NCBI RefSeq assembly: GCF_018139545.1
Contig: NZ_JAGSPJ010000001.1
Coordinates: forward strand, 434,001 to 498,000
Reading direction: 5' to 3'
Length of the DNA stretch: 64,000 nt
From: Affinundibacterium fentianense
Lineage (GTDB): Bacteria > Pseudomonadota > Gammaproteobacteria > Burkholderiales > Burkholderiaceae_D
Part shown: piece by piece, positions 8,600 to 18,807 of the stretch
Position numbering within the stretch: the stretch's first letter is position 1
How the letters are laid out: each line of letters begins with the position of its first letter
Made by a program: the position numbers and the translations under genes
Notes under the pieces: model-generated
Database searches by the model: none
Told to the model about the DNA's origin: nothing
The model's input: the letters and a program-made list of their open reading frames with translations, nothing else

Positions 8600-9400
8600 T
8601 TAGCAAGCGATTCGCCGATGTTTAAGTGCTGGTAAGTTTGTTCGAATTTGCGCCAACTGAGCCACATCCAGCTCACCCACAATCACACCTTCGCCTTGTT
8701 CCAGCTGCGATACTATTTTCCCCCATGGGTCGATTAGCATACTATGCCCCCAAGTCTGACGCCCACTTTCATGGGTTCCCCCCTGAGCTGACGCCAACAC
8801 AAAGCACTGATTTTCAATCGCTCGAGCCCGAAGAAGAATTTCCCAATGTGCTTGTCCGGTGGTATAGGTGAATGCAGCCGGCAACACCAATAAATCGCAA
8901 GCGCCCATGCTCCGAAATAGCTCAGGAAAGCGCAAGTCGTAACAGATTCCTAATCCAATTTTACCGAACGGACTATCGAAACACTGGACTGCATCGCCTT
9001 CTTGTATGGTGTTTGACTCCTGGTAGCTCTCCGCGCCATTAGTAAAACCAAAAAGGTGAATTTTGTCGTAGCGAATTATCTGTTCACCATTAGAATTAAA
9101 TACGAGGCAAGCGTTAAATATTTTTCGTGGATCTGAGCTTGACAAAGGAATTGTACCGCCGATGATCCAGAGACCGAGTTCTTTCGCCTTTTCGGCCAAA
9201 AACACTTGAAGTGGCCCAGCACCTTGAATTTCGGCGCAAGCAATTTTATCCGTGTCACGCAAGCCCATAGTTGACCAATACTCGGGTAACACAACCAGCT
9301 CCGCACCTTGTGCCTTCGCTTCCTTCATTAGGCGATAGGCTACCGCGATATTTTCCTGAGGCTGTGGACTCGATATCATCTGTATCGCTGCAACACGCAT
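8600..9400 (-). CDS. Carbon-nitrogen hydrolase (Nit1/Nit2-like amidase)
   Basis: A 266-residue nitrilase-superfamily enzyme. The Glu-Lys-Cys triad is visible: E40 in VLPEYWS, Lys near 111 in DKIHLFGF, and Cys near 151 in GICYDLRFPELFR. The short length and the DLRFPELFR motif fit the Nit1 branch, whose better-studied members hydrolyse deaminated glutathione or omega-amides as metabolite repair enzymes. The exact substrate cannot be assigned from the sequence. It sits between yhdP (22 bp upstream) and tldD on the same strand, an order conserved in Burkholderiales, so co-transcription with yhdP is likely. Confidence 0.9.
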   Translation of the reverse strand: MRVAAIQMISSPQPQENIAVAYRLMKEAKAQGAELVVLPEYWSTMGLRDTDKIACAEIQGAGPLQVFLAEKAKELGLWIIGGTIPLSSSDPRKIFNACLVFNSNGEQIIRYDKIHLFGFTNGAESYQESNTIQEGDAVQCFDSPFGKIGLGICYDLRFPELFRSMGACDLLVLPAAFTYTTGQAHWEILLRARAIENQCFVLASAQGGTHESGRQTWGHSMLIDPWGKIVSQLEQGEGVIVGELDVAQLAQIRTNLPALKHRRIAC

Positions 9401-9422
9401 ACTGTTTTCTCTCCAATGTTCG

Positions 9423-12400
9423 TTATTTGACTTCGGCCTTTGTTTTAGCCTGCTCCGCTTTTTGTTTCTCTAAAATCTGCTGTCTTTCTTTATTCTCGAT
9501 TTTGGTAACGACTGGGTTAAGCCACGGGCCCGTGATTTGGTATTCATACGTAAAGGCCCGTTTCAAAGGATCGCGAAAAAATAATTGCGCCAAAAACGTG
9601 CCCAAACCTATCACAGGATTAACGGCTAAACCATACACTACTGAGGCTGCGCCTGCATTCAAGTCTGGTATTACTGCCACGTGTAGATTTTGCGTCTCTT
9701 TCGCGATGTCGGCCGATCCTTCCATCAGAACAGCGGCATTGACGCTATTCATTTTTAAATTATCAGTCTTTGCGATTCCGTTTTGAATCTGCGCTGTCCC
9801 TGTGATCCCATCAAAAGCAAAACCTTCTGAAAACACATCACGGAAATCCAATGTAAATCGTCTGGGCAAGGATTGCATACTTAATACGCCCAACAACTTC
9901 GCTGCGCCGGAATCAACTTTTAAAAATTGTCCCGTCGCCAATTTGAGTTGGAGTTGCCCATTCATGCTAGGGATATCCATATCAAATGGCAATCCTCGCC
10001 ACTGCACATCCCCCTCCAACTTACCTTTTCCGCCATGCACGACGTCTGGAAAGTCGAGTCTCTCCAATAATTTTCCCGAATTAATAATATCTAGGTTAAA
10101 ACGCAAATTGGTTTGACTGTCGTTGCTACGAGCAATCCAATTTCCAGTCGCACTCAATTCGGCATCATCATTTTTCAAATTCAATTGATCGATATTCCAC
10201 TCACGCCCCCGTGAAGCCACCGTATTACTCGCGTTCAGGTTCAATAAACCCAACTTTTTATTGAACAATTCAAAATTTTCGACACGAATATCTAAACTAG
10301 GAATTTGACGCGTTGTATTCTTCGCTTCCAACAATTCGCCCACATCATTTGCAGCCGACTTTGGAATCATCAAACGGCTTAATCTCGCGGTTATTTGTCC
10401 AGATGAATCCGGTCGATCAAAACCATTCCAACTTATAAATCCTGATGCCTGCTTCGAGTCAAGATTGGCTTGCCACACACCGCCAAAGTGCGACGCACCG
10501 AGTGTCACTTCATTGATTTTTTTTCCGAACAAATTAAGTTCATTGGTTATGACCGAAAAGCTTGTAGGAGCAAGATACTGGGAAAATTCAGTCTGGGATC
10601 GATTCTCCATTTTCAAATTTTTTGAATTCGGTCCACTCTGCTTATTCACACCGACTGATTCCAAAAGGTGGCGCCATTCATCAACATTGAGTGTGTGCGC
10701 CTGCACGTGCAAATTAAGTCCATAGTCTGGCAATATCGCTGGCGCATTTAATGCGACGGCAGCGCGCGTCACGGACCATTTAGCCGACTTATCCAGTTCC
10801 TTCCGACGGAGATAATGAGCATTCAAGCGATTTCCTACGCTCAACTTTATTTGTTCCTTTTGTTCCGATGTATCAGAACTAAAATCAGGCACAATTTCAA
10901 ATCGTAGTGGTGTGATTTCACCAATGGCCTTGTTCAATGGTGCTGGCAGCTTCCATTCAAACCCTTGCATATCAGATTCAACAATGACTTCCGTTTGTTT
11001 CCGCTTACTGTTAATTTGTGCTGTGTATTTTGCATCGCCATTTAAGCTATCCAATATGCTAACGAATTCTAAATTAGCAAAGTGCTTGCGAATTCCATCT
11101 GCATTGGCATTCCCATCCAAGCGGACACGGATCGATCCGTCTTTTTGCGATCCACCACTTGCAGTCACTGGACCACCCAAAAGATTTGCTCTCAATGTAT
11201 TGAGATTCACGCCTTTCTCATTAAATTCGATTTTTCCGACCAAGCCGCTTATCGCAGGAAGATCAGGTTGCAACACAGTTTCATTGTTGTTCAAACTAAG
11301 TACACCATTAACTTTTGAATCAACAATGGAATTCAGTGGAAGTTGCAATTTCAAATTTAATTGCGAATTCCCAGAGGCAATCGTGTCATGTAAAAAGTTA
11401 GAAAGCCAATCGTCAACCGGACTTGCCTTCACATAGTTGAGCATCGTTTGCAGTGCGCCATTCGCTAGCCCGTCTATCTGCAACAGAACATCATGCTCAA
11501 GCAAATCTGGAATCGTGGCTTTCACTTTGCTTAGTGCGACACCATTGGTAGTTGCCGTGTCAGCACGAATCTCCATCTTTGCCCGATCAAAGGAAAAGCT
11601 GCCTTTGATATTATCAATCACTGGCCAAAACGGGTTCACCCCATCTTTTGCAAACACGCCAGGTAAGAAATTCAATTTTGCATTGCGCAGATCTCCCCTA
11701 ACGTAAAATTCTGCTCTTCTATTTTGTTCGAGTTCTTTCTGATTAAAGGGAAAATTCGCGAGAGGTCCATTCAATCGGAACTCAACATCATTCGCTTCAC
11801 CGTCCAGTAACGCATTACTTAGCCAGTGCTTCAAATGCTCTGGTGTATGAGAAGGAATGTAACGTGTGATCGTCTTAAGATCGAAACCATCTAGTCTTCC
11901 TTCAAGGTCAACTTCACCTAAATCAGCATGACGCATCGATAGACGATGATGACCCCTCAATTGAGCGTGGGCACCATCTTGCACAAAATCCAGTTGCCGA
12001 ATTTGGAACTCCAATCGATCATCTTGCTGGAATTGCCAACGCGCTTGCATCTTGAAGCTCTTAAATGGCATCAAGGGATCAACAAAATACGTGGGCAACT
12101 GCAAAATCAAATCGCTAGAATCCAAGGTAATACTTCCGCCTTTATCACTGGCATCAATCGACCCACTCAAATTATCAAAACCCGGAATCGCGGGCACGGC
12201 CGCTTTTGCTGGTGTCTTGCTTGTCTTTGGACGGGCAAGTTGTGCTTTTTGCGCTTGCATTTCCAAATTACTGAATTGCCCTTTGATACTGTAGCTTGAA
12301 ATTTCGGGAAAGCTTCCCTGCCAGCGCGCTGTAAAGTTTTTTAAGACTCCTTTCGGCGCAACGTCAATTAACAGACGTCGTTGGTCACTCGGCAACGGCA

Positions 12401-13538
12401 AATGTTCCGCGAAGTTTGCCAACGAATGTAGATCTAGGCTTTCCGCAAAAAATTCGACTTTTTCACCTTGACCATTTTCGCCTGGTGTAAATGTTTCCTT
12501 TAAAGTCGTCGCTGGCAAGACCAAGCCATCCCGAGTTTGCATAGAAAAATTAACCAACGCCAAACTATGCCCAGTCTCACCGGGAATCCATGATAAATAG
12601 CGCCGGTTGGCTAAAATTCGCTCACTCGCGATGATTCTGCCACTGACTTGTGCAACATCTAAAACAGGGAGATCTTGCCGAAATTTCCCGAGCACATCCT
12701 GCAACTGTACATCCGCCGTGATGTCAATTAGTCGCCCTTTGTCCATTTTTAACCAAGTGCGAACGCTTCCTAATCCTTTTTGAAGTTGAAAAGGAAAAGG
12801 GAAATATTGATGGATTGCCGGTAGGTCCGCCTTTTTTAGATCAACATACAATTCGCCCGACCATGAATCGACTTTTGACTTTTTGCGTGCAAAAACGGAT
12901 TGCTGAAATTCCCCACGAATGTCGACTGGCGACGCCAAATGAGTGGGTGGTTGCGCGGTCAATGAAAATTGGTGCTTACGCCATTGATTGGCCAGTAAAA
13001 AATCAAATTTCTCAATCGACAAGACTGGATTCTTTAAATGCAAATCATCCCACTTAAGCGTACCTGAACGAACAAATATCGCGTGCTGGGCAAGCAGCCA
13101 ATCCAAGGCGCGATCATCGTTTTGATTAGAAGTTTGCGAGAGTGTAAAACCCGCAATTTCTATGCTGCCATCTGTTAACCTACGCACCTCTAAATTTGGT
13201 CGAAGGAACTCGATCTCATCAAACCGCAGGTCGAGTAGTGCTAGCGACCACCAAGACAATGAGGTGTTCACCTGTGGCAAAGTCAACACCGCTTTTGCAT
13301 GTTGATCGTAAACAACCAAATTTTGCAGCTCTAAACGAGGATTAATACCTTGCCATGAAGCGGACACTTTGAGAATTTTGACTTGGCGACCGATTTTCGC
13401 GCTGACAAATTGCTCGATATCAGGCTGATAGTTTTCAACTTGAGGAAGAACTAGGTAGCGTAATAGCAGAAAAATAAAAGAGAAAAGCAAATAAGCGATA
13501 AATACCAGCTTGAGGCTAAGACGTAGGCATTTGCGCAT
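9423..13538 (-). CDS. yhdP: YhdP/AsmA-like intermembrane phospholipid transport protein
   Basis: A very large (about 1371-residue) protein with one N-terminal membrane helix (residues 12-32, LVFIAYLLFSFIFLLLRYLV) followed by a long beta-rich periplasmic region, ending in a Lys/Glu/Gln-rich tail. The opening after the helix (ENYQPDIEQFVSAKIGRQVKI) and the near-C-terminal block GLAVNPVIGLGTFLAQLFFRDPLKRAFTYEYQITGPW are family signatures of YhdP (DUF3971/AsmA-like). YhdP bridges inner and outer membranes and helps carry phospholipids outward. The start is uncertain: the ATG at 13538 fits family N-termini but has only a poor ribosome site (GGTGG), and an in-frame GTG at 13673 would add 45 residues without family resemblance. 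It is divergent from glnE. Confidence 0.93.
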   Translation of the reverse strand: MRKCLRLSLKLVFIAYLLFSFIFLLLRYLVLPQVENYQPDIEQFVSAKIGRQVKILKVSASWQGINPRLELQNLVVYDQHAKAVLTLPQVNTSLSWWSLALLDLRFDEIEFLRPNLEVRRLTDGSIEIAGFTLSQTSNQNDDRALDWLLAQHAIFVRSGTLKWDDLHLKNPVLSIEKFDFLLANQWRKHQFSLTAQPPTHLASPVDIRGEFQQSVFARKKSKVDSWSGELYVDLKKADLPAIHQYFPFPFQLQKGLGSVRTWLKMDKGRLIDITADVQLQDVLGKFRQDLPVLDVAQVSGRIIASERILANRRYLSWIPGETGHSLALVNFSMQTRDGLVLPATTLKETFTPGENGQGEKVEFFAESLDLHSLANFAEHLPLPSDQRRLLIDVAPKGVLKNFTARWQGSFPEISSYSIKGQFSNLEMQAQKAQLARPKTSKTPAKAAVPAIPGFDNLSGSIDASDKGGSITLDSSDLILQLPTYFVDPLMPFKSFKMQARWQFQQDDRLEFQIRQLDFVQDGAHAQLRGHHRLSMRHADLGEVDLEGRLDGFDLKTITRYIPSHTPEHLKHWLSNALLDGEANDVEFRLNGPLANFPFNQKELEQNRRAEFYVRGDLRNAKLNFLPGVFAKDGVNPFWPVIDNIKGSFSFDRAKMEIRADTATTNGVALSKVKATIPDLLEHDVLLQIDGLANGALQTMLNYVKASPVDDWLSNFLHDTIASGNSQLNLKLQLPLNSIVDSKVNGVLSLNNNETVLQPDLPAISGLVGKIEFNEKGVNLNTLRANLLGGPVTASGGSQKDGSIRVRLDGNANADGIRKHFANLEFVSILDSLNGDAKYTAQINSKRKQTEVIVESDMQGFEWKLPAPLNKAIGEITPLRFEIVPDFSSDTSEQKEQIKLSVGNRLNAHYLRRKELDKSAKWSVTRAAVALNAPAILPDYGLNLHVQAHTLNVDEWRHLLESVGVNKQSGPNSKNLKMENRSQTEFSQYLAPTSFSVITNELNLFGKKINEVTLGASHFGGVWQANLDSKQASGFISWNGFDRPDSSGQITARLSRLMIPKSAANDVGELLEAKNTTRQIPSLDIRVENFELFNKKLGLLNLNASNTVASRGREWNIDQLNLKNDDAELSATGNWIARSNDSQTNLRFNLDIINSGKLLERLDFPDVVHGGKGKLEGDVQWRGLPFDMDIPSMNGQLQLKLATGQFLKVDSGAAKLLGVLSMQSLPRRFTLDFRDVFSEGFAFDGITGTAQIQNGIAKTDNLKMNSVNAAVLMEGSADIAKETQNLHVAVIPDLNAGAASVVYGLAVNPVIGLGTFLAQLFFRDPLKRAFTYEYQITGPWLNPVVTKIENKERQQILEKQKAEQAKTKAEVK

Positions 13539-13969
13539 TCCGCGGCCACCATGGAAGGCAGCCAACACGCAGGAAGCCCTGACGAAATGCAAAAAACTTA
13601 GCCCAGCGGGAAGCTTTGCCAGCTTGTCATTCGCGCCACTATTGGCTTGACCAAAAGCTTTTCTCTCGCTCACAGCGGATAATTAATGGTTGGCAAATCG
13701 CCAAATTGGGGACGGACAGCCTCGGCAGTCTTCATTTGCGCTACTTCAAACAACAACATAATCCCCCAAATAACAACATGGTTTCAATTTAGCCAATCCA
13801 CTTCGCACGCACTCTAAAATAAATCTAAGCGATGCAAGCAAAGTGAAGTTACGTATGACTTACTTACGCTTACAATGTTTACTCCAGATTCAGACTAGAT
13901 GCTGTTGTGTTGTCTAATACAAGAAGCGCAAACCACAAATTCAACAAAGAGAAGCACCATTCATATCTT

Positions 13970-16690
13970 ATGAGTAAGAGCATTCAGACCAACACAGCCT
14001 ATAGCCTATCGCGATTTGTTCAACGGTGGCTTCAAGCAAACCCACAGCGCGAACAAGAGCTTGAGAATATATCTCAATTCGCACTCAGCAAGGCAAAATT
14101 TACTGAAATTTTACAAAAACAATTAGCAGAAGGCATTAGCTTACCGGCGGCCATGCGACGTTTGCGCAATCTCTTGATGGCTAGTCTGATCAAACGCGAT
14201 TTGGAAGGTTCCGCTGATCTTCACGAAGTCATCTCAACAATCAGTGCGTTTGCTGACTTTGCAATTGAAAGCCATTTGCAATCGTTAACGCAAGAAATGA
14301 CGGCACTCTATGGTCCGCCCATCGGTGAGGAAACTGGTGAGATCCAAGCGCTAATCGTTTTGGGAATGGGGAAACTCGGTGGGCTTGAGCTCAATGTCTC
14401 GTCGGATATTGACTTGATTTTTTGTTACAACGAGGATGGCGACACCGCTGCCGATACCAATCAGAAAAGTTTGTCAAATCACGAGTTTTTTAGTCGCTTG
14501 GGAAAGAAACTCATCGCCGCGATATCTGAAATAACTGAAGATGGTTTTTCCTTTCGAGTTGATATGGCCTTGCGTCCTAACGGCAATTCTGGTCCACTCG
14601 TAGCCAGCTTTGGCATGGTTGAAGACTATTTCTTGGTTCAAGGACGAGAATGGGAGCGATATGCCTGGGTTAAGGCTCGCGCGATCACAGGGAAACCATC
14701 CGATATTGCGATACTGGAGAAAATTATCTTCCCCTTCGTCTATCGCCGCTATCTCGATTACGGCGTGATTGATTCGCTTCGAAACATGCACCACCAAATC
14801 CGAGCAGAAGTCATTCGACAAGAGACTCGCCATCCTGACCGTGGAATCAATGTGAAATTAGGTCGTGGTGGTATTCGAGAAGTCGAATTTCTTGCGCAAG
14901 TCTTTCAACTCATACGCGGTGGGCGAGAGTCTGTTTTACGCGACCGATCCACACGTTTGACATTAAAGACGCTGGGAGAGAAAGGAATATTAGATTTGCA
15001 AATTGTCGATCGTCTCATGCAGTCCTATGTTTTCTTACGCAATACCGAGCACTGCTTGCAGTATCTCGACGACGCACAAACCCATATTTTTCCGGCGAAC
15101 ATGCAAGATCAACATTGCGTCGCACAGATGATGGGATTCGATGGGGTTGAAAGCTTAAATAAGGTATTGATTCCACACATGCAATTCGTTGCCGAGCAAT
15201 TCGATGCGATCTTTAAGGACAAAAGTAGCGAAGAAGAGTCGGAAACGCTCAATACCACTAACTTGTCCGCGATTGATGCAAATGAAAATATCATCGGCTA
15301 TTTAAATACACTTGCTTTTCAAGATTCAAAAGAAGTTGCTCAACGTCTATCTGCGACATGGCAATCAGGAAAAATTCAAGCACTCCCTGAAGCAAGTCAA
15401 ATCAAGCTCGCAGCACTGATACAAAATGGACTCAAAGCAATATCAAAACAAACGGATGGACAGGCAAGCACAACCCATCGGTTTCTCGATTTTCTCGAAC
15501 AAATTGCTCGTCGCACTGCCTACTTGTCTCTTCTAAGCGAATTTCCACATGCATTGGAACGAGTCATTCGTATGATGAGCGCAAGTGATTGGGCTGCAAA
15601 ATTTCTAAGCCGACATCCGATTTTACTTGACGAGCTACTGGATGAATCTGTCTTACACCAGACTCCTGACTGGCCCAATTTCAGTGCTGAATTAGACCGA
15701 TTGATGCAGGAGCAATCTGGCGATGTCGAGTCACAACTTGATACCTTGCGTGAGCTTCATCATGCACAATTATTTAGACTGCTCGCTCAAGATCTTGAGG
15801 GTAAGATGAGCGTGGAACATTTGGCAGACTCACTTTCACAACTGGCTGATATTGTTGTCGAAGCCGTGATCCATGCGGTTTGGAAAACGATTCCTTCTCG
15901 ACATCGGGAAACGCCGCAATTTGCCGTGATTGCGTATGGAAAATTGGGCGGCAAGGAACTTAGCTACGCGTCAGACTTAGACATTATTTTCCTTTACGAC
16001 GACGATGACCAAGAAGCACCAGCGCTCTATGCACGATTAGCTCAGAGATTTATTACATGGATGACGACACATACATCCTCTGGGATATTATTTGATATCG
16101 ATATCGCCTTGCGTCCTGATGGAGCAAGTGGCTTGATGGTTTCCTCAATCCAATCATTTGCCCGTTATCAGGAAAAATCTGCTTGGCTATGGGAGCATCA
16201 AGCTTTGACTCGTGCCCGCTTTTGCGCAGGGGACCGTAGCATCGGGCAACAATTTGACCAAATTCGAACTAATGTATTGCGACTTGAACGTGCGCCCGAC
16301 AAACTTATGCAAGACGTCCTTGCGATGCGAAGCAAAATGCGTGATGCCAATACCCACAGAACTGGCATGTTTGATCTAAAACACGATCATGGTGGCATGA
16401 TCGATATCGAATTTATTGTCCAATATTTGGTCTTACGCCACGCGCACCGTTATTCCGAATTATGCGAAAACATCGGAAATATCGCTCTACTCAAATTAAG
16501 TGGCAAGCTCGGCTTGATCGATGCAAACCAGGCAAATGAGGTTGCAAACAGCTATCGACTATTGCGGAAGCTCCAACACAATTTGCGTCTTCAAGGCGAA
16601 GAAAAAGCACGGGTCAACTTCGATAAAGTACAACACGCCATCCAAGCCAGTGAAACACTTTGGAGCGACGTTTTTAGGGAGAGTGCATAA
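13970..16690 (+). CDS. glnE: Bifunctional glutamine synthetase adenylyltransferase/deadenylase
   Basis: GlnE adds AMP to glutamine synthetase and removes it by phosphorolysis, tuning nitrogen assimilation in response to PII. The 906 residues contain two nucleotidyltransferase domains: GMGKLGGLELNVSSDIDLIF (about residues 132-150, deadenylase side) and AYGKLGGKELSYASDLDIIFLYDDD (about 655-680, adenylylation side). Each is followed by the GxGGIREVEF-like or HDHGGMIDIEFIVQ helical domain. The ATG at 13970 was chosen; a GTG at 13907 would add 21 residues unlike the family. No strong ribosome site is visible for either. It ends at a clear intrinsic terminator. Confidence 0.96.
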   Translation: MSKSIQTNTAYSLSRFVQRWLQANPQREQELENISQFALSKAKFTEILQKQLAEGISLPAAMRRLRNLLMASLIKRDLEGSADLHEVISTISAFADFAIESHLQSLTQEMTALYGPPIGEETGEIQALIVLGMGKLGGLELNVSSDIDLIFCYNEDGDTAADTNQKSLSNHEFFSRLGKKLIAAISEITEDGFSFRVDMALRPNGNSGPLVASFGMVEDYFLVQGREWERYAWVKARAITGKPSDIAILEKIIFPFVYRRYLDYGVIDSLRNMHHQIRAEVIRQETRHPDRGINVKLGRGGIREVEFLAQVFQLIRGGRESVLRDRSTRLTLKTLGEKGILDLQIVDRLMQSYVFLRNTEHCLQYLDDAQTHIFPANMQDQHCVAQMMGFDGVESLNKVLIPHMQFVAEQFDAIFKDKSSEEESETLNTTNLSAIDANENIIGYLNTLAFQDSKEVAQRLSATWQSGKIQALPEASQIKLAALIQNGLKAISKQTDGQASTTHRFLDFLEQIARRTAYLSLLSEFPHALERVIRMMSASDWAAKFLSRHPILLDELLDESVLHQTPDWPNFSAELDRLMQEQSGDVESQLDTLRELHHAQLFRLLAQDLEGKMSVEHLADSLSQLADIVVEAVIHAVWKTIPSRHRETPQFAVIAYGKLGGKELSYASDLDIIFLYDDDDQEAPALYARLAQRFITWMTTHTSSGILFDIDIALRPDGASGLMVSSIQSFARYQEKSAWLWEHQALTRARFCAGDRSIGQQFDQIRTNVLRLERAPDKLMQDVLAMRSKMRDANTHRTGMFDLKHDHGGMIDIEFIVQYLVLRHAHRYSELCENIGNIALLKLSGKLGLIDANQANEVANSYRLLRKLQHNLRLQGEEKARVNFDKVQHAIQASETLWSDVFRESA

Positions 16691-16691
16691 G

Positions 16692-16722
16692 AAAAAAGCC
16701 TTGCAATGCAAGGCTTTTTTTT
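16692..16722. terminator. Bidirectional terminator between glnE and pbpG
   Basis: GCCTTGC-AAT-GCAAGGC (16698-16714) is flanked by a run of A on the left and eight T on the right. It can stop glnE from the left and the convergent endopeptidase gene from the right. Confidence 0.9.
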
Positions 16723-16766
16723 GATCAGATGTAGCGAAAGAAGATGTAATGGTCAACAACCGACTA

Positions 16767-17828
16767 TTAGGCCTGTGGGCGCATCGTTTGTATCCACTTC
16801 TTGATTCGCCCCGCATCGGCCAATCTCGAATATTTTCCCTTGGAGTCAAGAAACACCATGACAACCGCACGCCCTTCAATAATCGCTTGCATGACGAGAC
16901 AACGACCAGCTTCAGCAATATAACCGGTTTTCTGCAAACCGATATTCCAATCTGACTGCTCCACCAGCTTATTAGTCGTACCATATTCAAGCAAACGTTT
17001 TCCCTTTGGATTGACAACATAGTGAGAATCAGTGGAATACTCACGAATCAAAGGATGTTGATACGCAGCGTTAATTAATTTTACTAAATCCCGTGCACTT
17101 GCGACGTTCTTGCTCGACAAACCACTTGAATCGACATAATACGTGTCATTCATTCCCAATTGTTTCGCCTTCGCATTCATGGCAGCGACAAAAGCTGATA
17201 AGCCACCAGGATAATTGCGTCCTAAGGCCGACGCTGCTCGATTCTCTGAACTCATTAATGCAATATGCAGCAAATCAGCACGTGATAATTTCGCACCAAT
17301 CGCCAGACGGGAACCTGTTCCCTTTTCTTTGTCGAGATCGTCGGTAGTGATTTCAATCATTTCATCCAAGTCTTGTTTTGACTCTACAACTACCAAGCTC
17401 GTCATTAACTTCGTGATGGATGCGATAGGCAGAGATACCTCTGCATTTTTTTCGAACAACACCTTTGAGCTGTCTTGCTCAACGACAAACGCGACATTTG
17501 ACGCGAGTGCCAATGGATCTTGTGAATGTTTTAAGCCAACAGCATCGCCAGTACTTGGGCGATCGACGATGTCATGCTTGAGTTGTGACTTACGTGATTT
17601 GTGCGACTTTGTCGATTTCGATACAACAATTGACTTATTGCGCTTACCTTGTTTCACGCTCACTTTTTTGACAATAACAGATTTCTTGCTACGATGTGAA
17701 CTCGTGCTGGCAAAACTCAGTTGGGACACTGCAAAGATAGAGGCTATCGCCAAAGTGCAAATGAGCCTTTTATTCGACGAAAATGTGAACATAGATTTCA
17801 CTGTTGACTTCAAACTTAGTGCAACCAT
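16767..17828 (-). CDS. pbpG: D-alanyl-D-alanine endopeptidase (PbpG/PBP7 family)
   Basis: A 353-residue exported S11-family serine peptidase that cleaves D-Ala-meso-DAP cross-links in peptidoglycan. A signal peptide (hydrophobic about residues 21-40, ending SFA) is followed by an unusually basic Lys/Ser-rich linker (about 43-85). The catalytic domain then carries SITK (Ser137, Lys140), SSEN (about 192) and KTG in LQKTGYIAEAG (about 300). The start at 17828 has a textbook AAGGAG site. The basic linker could bind cell-wall or membrane anions; this is inference. It is transcribed away from the nitroreductase gene's 3' end across about 220 bp of unremarkable sequence. Confidence 0.93.
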   Translation of the reverse strand: MVALSLKSTVKSMFTFSSNKRLICTLAIASIFAVSQLSFASTSSHRSKKSVIVKKVSVKQGKRNKSIVVSKSTKSHKSRKSQLKHDIVDRPSTGDAVGLKHSQDPLALASNVAFVVEQDSSKVLFEKNAEVSLPIASITKLMTSLVVVESKQDLDEMIEITTDDLDKEKGTGSRLAIGAKLSRADLLHIALMSSENRAASALGRNYPGGLSAFVAAMNAKAKQLGMNDTYYVDSSGLSSKNVASARDLVKLINAAYQHPLIREYSTDSHYVVNPKGKRLLEYGTTNKLVEQSDWNIGLQKTGYIAEAGRCLVMQAIIEGRAVVMVFLDSKGKYSRLADAGRIKKWIQTMRPQA

Positions 17829-18048
17829 GTAGGACTCCTTGATGCAAAATAATTTCCTGATGGCACGTAGTGTAGCAAATTCAAAATAATTCGCAAGAGA
17901 ATTAAAGACTTAGCTGCATATCTTCAATAAAGTTCTTCAGATTCAACGCCAGAACAACTATATGATTTATATTTTTTACCAACTTGGATAAAACCAAGGG
18001 GCAAAGGACTGCGTTTGCAACCAAATTTGTTCTCTTCAACAAGCCTTA

Positions 18049-18744
18049 CTATTCTAAAAATTGTACAAATTCTGCTACCGACGCACGTTCAGTCACCAAA
18101 GAATTTTCAATCTTGTTCATATCGGCAAATCCTAGTGACATCCCGCACACCAACATTTCATTGTCTGGAAGCTTCAATTCCTCTGCAACGATACGATGAA
18201 ACTGTGTGAATGCGGCTTGAGGACAAGTATCAAGCCCCCTAGCTCTCGCAGCCAGCATAATGTTTTGAAGAAACATCCCATAGTCTAACCACGATCCTTG
18301 TTCCATTACACGATCTATTGTAAAAATCAGACCGACAGGCGCGTCAAAAAACTGAAAATTGCGGGCATGCTGTTGATGCATTCCCCGTTTATTTTCACGC
18401 CCCAGACCAAGTAATGCATACAAATCCCAACCAACCATACGTCGACGGTCGATATACGGACTGCGCCATTCAGTAGGGTAATATCGATATTCCTCAGCAT
18501 GTTGTTCTGCGAGCTCAGGTTGATTGTAGGTCGCGAGAATTTTTTCTGAAAAAGAATGCAGACGGTCCCCTTTCAACACGTAGACTTTCCAAGGTTGCGT
18601 ATTTGTTCCTGATGGCGCTCTCGCTGCGACGTCAAGGATCGCCTCGATATCCTCATTTGCTACGGGCGTATTCAAAAATGCTCTTAGCGATCTTCTAGAA
18701 CGGATATTTTCATCAACCGTTTCCTGAACTCTATTTGAAATCAT
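18049..18744 (-). CDS. Nitroreductase family protein (NfnB/PnbA-like)
   Basis: A 231-residue FMN-dependent NAD(P)H oxidoreductase. The N-terminal RRSLRAF (FMN-contacting arginines), ARAPSGTNTQPWKVYVL (about residues 42-58) and C-terminal LGFAD...N segments are typical of NfsB/PnbA-type nitroreductases. The middle, DLYALLGLGRENKRGMHQQHARNFQFFDAPVGLIF, resembles the nitrobenzoate reductase group. The physiological substrate is unknown. The ATG at 18744 has an AGGAG site five bases upstream; a GTG at 18750 is too close to it. It is 57 bp downstream of the helicase gene on the same strand and may be co-transcribed. It is not closely related to the deiodinase-like protein at 6109-6798. Confidence 0.88.
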   Translation of the reverse strand: MISNRVQETVDENIRSRRSLRAFLNTPVANEDIEAILDVAARAPSGTNTQPWKVYVLKGDRLHSFSEKILATYNQPELAEQHAEEYRYYPTEWRSPYIDRRRMVGWDLYALLGLGRENKRGMHQQHARNFQFFDAPVGLIFTIDRVMEQGSWLDYGMFLQNIMLAARARGLDTCPQAAFTQFHRIVAEELKLPDNEMLVCGMSLGFADMNKIENSLVTERASVAEFVQFLE

Positions 18745-18807
18745 TGCCACTCCTTTTTAGATTGCCCATTTTATGCAATTCAAGACCCGAAAATGTTTTG
18801 CTAAATC

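Noticed and set aside
13539-13673. 45-codon in-frame extension of yhdP from a GTG
   Set aside because: No ribosome site and no resemblance to family N-termini, which start just before the membrane helix; kept as an uncertainty only.
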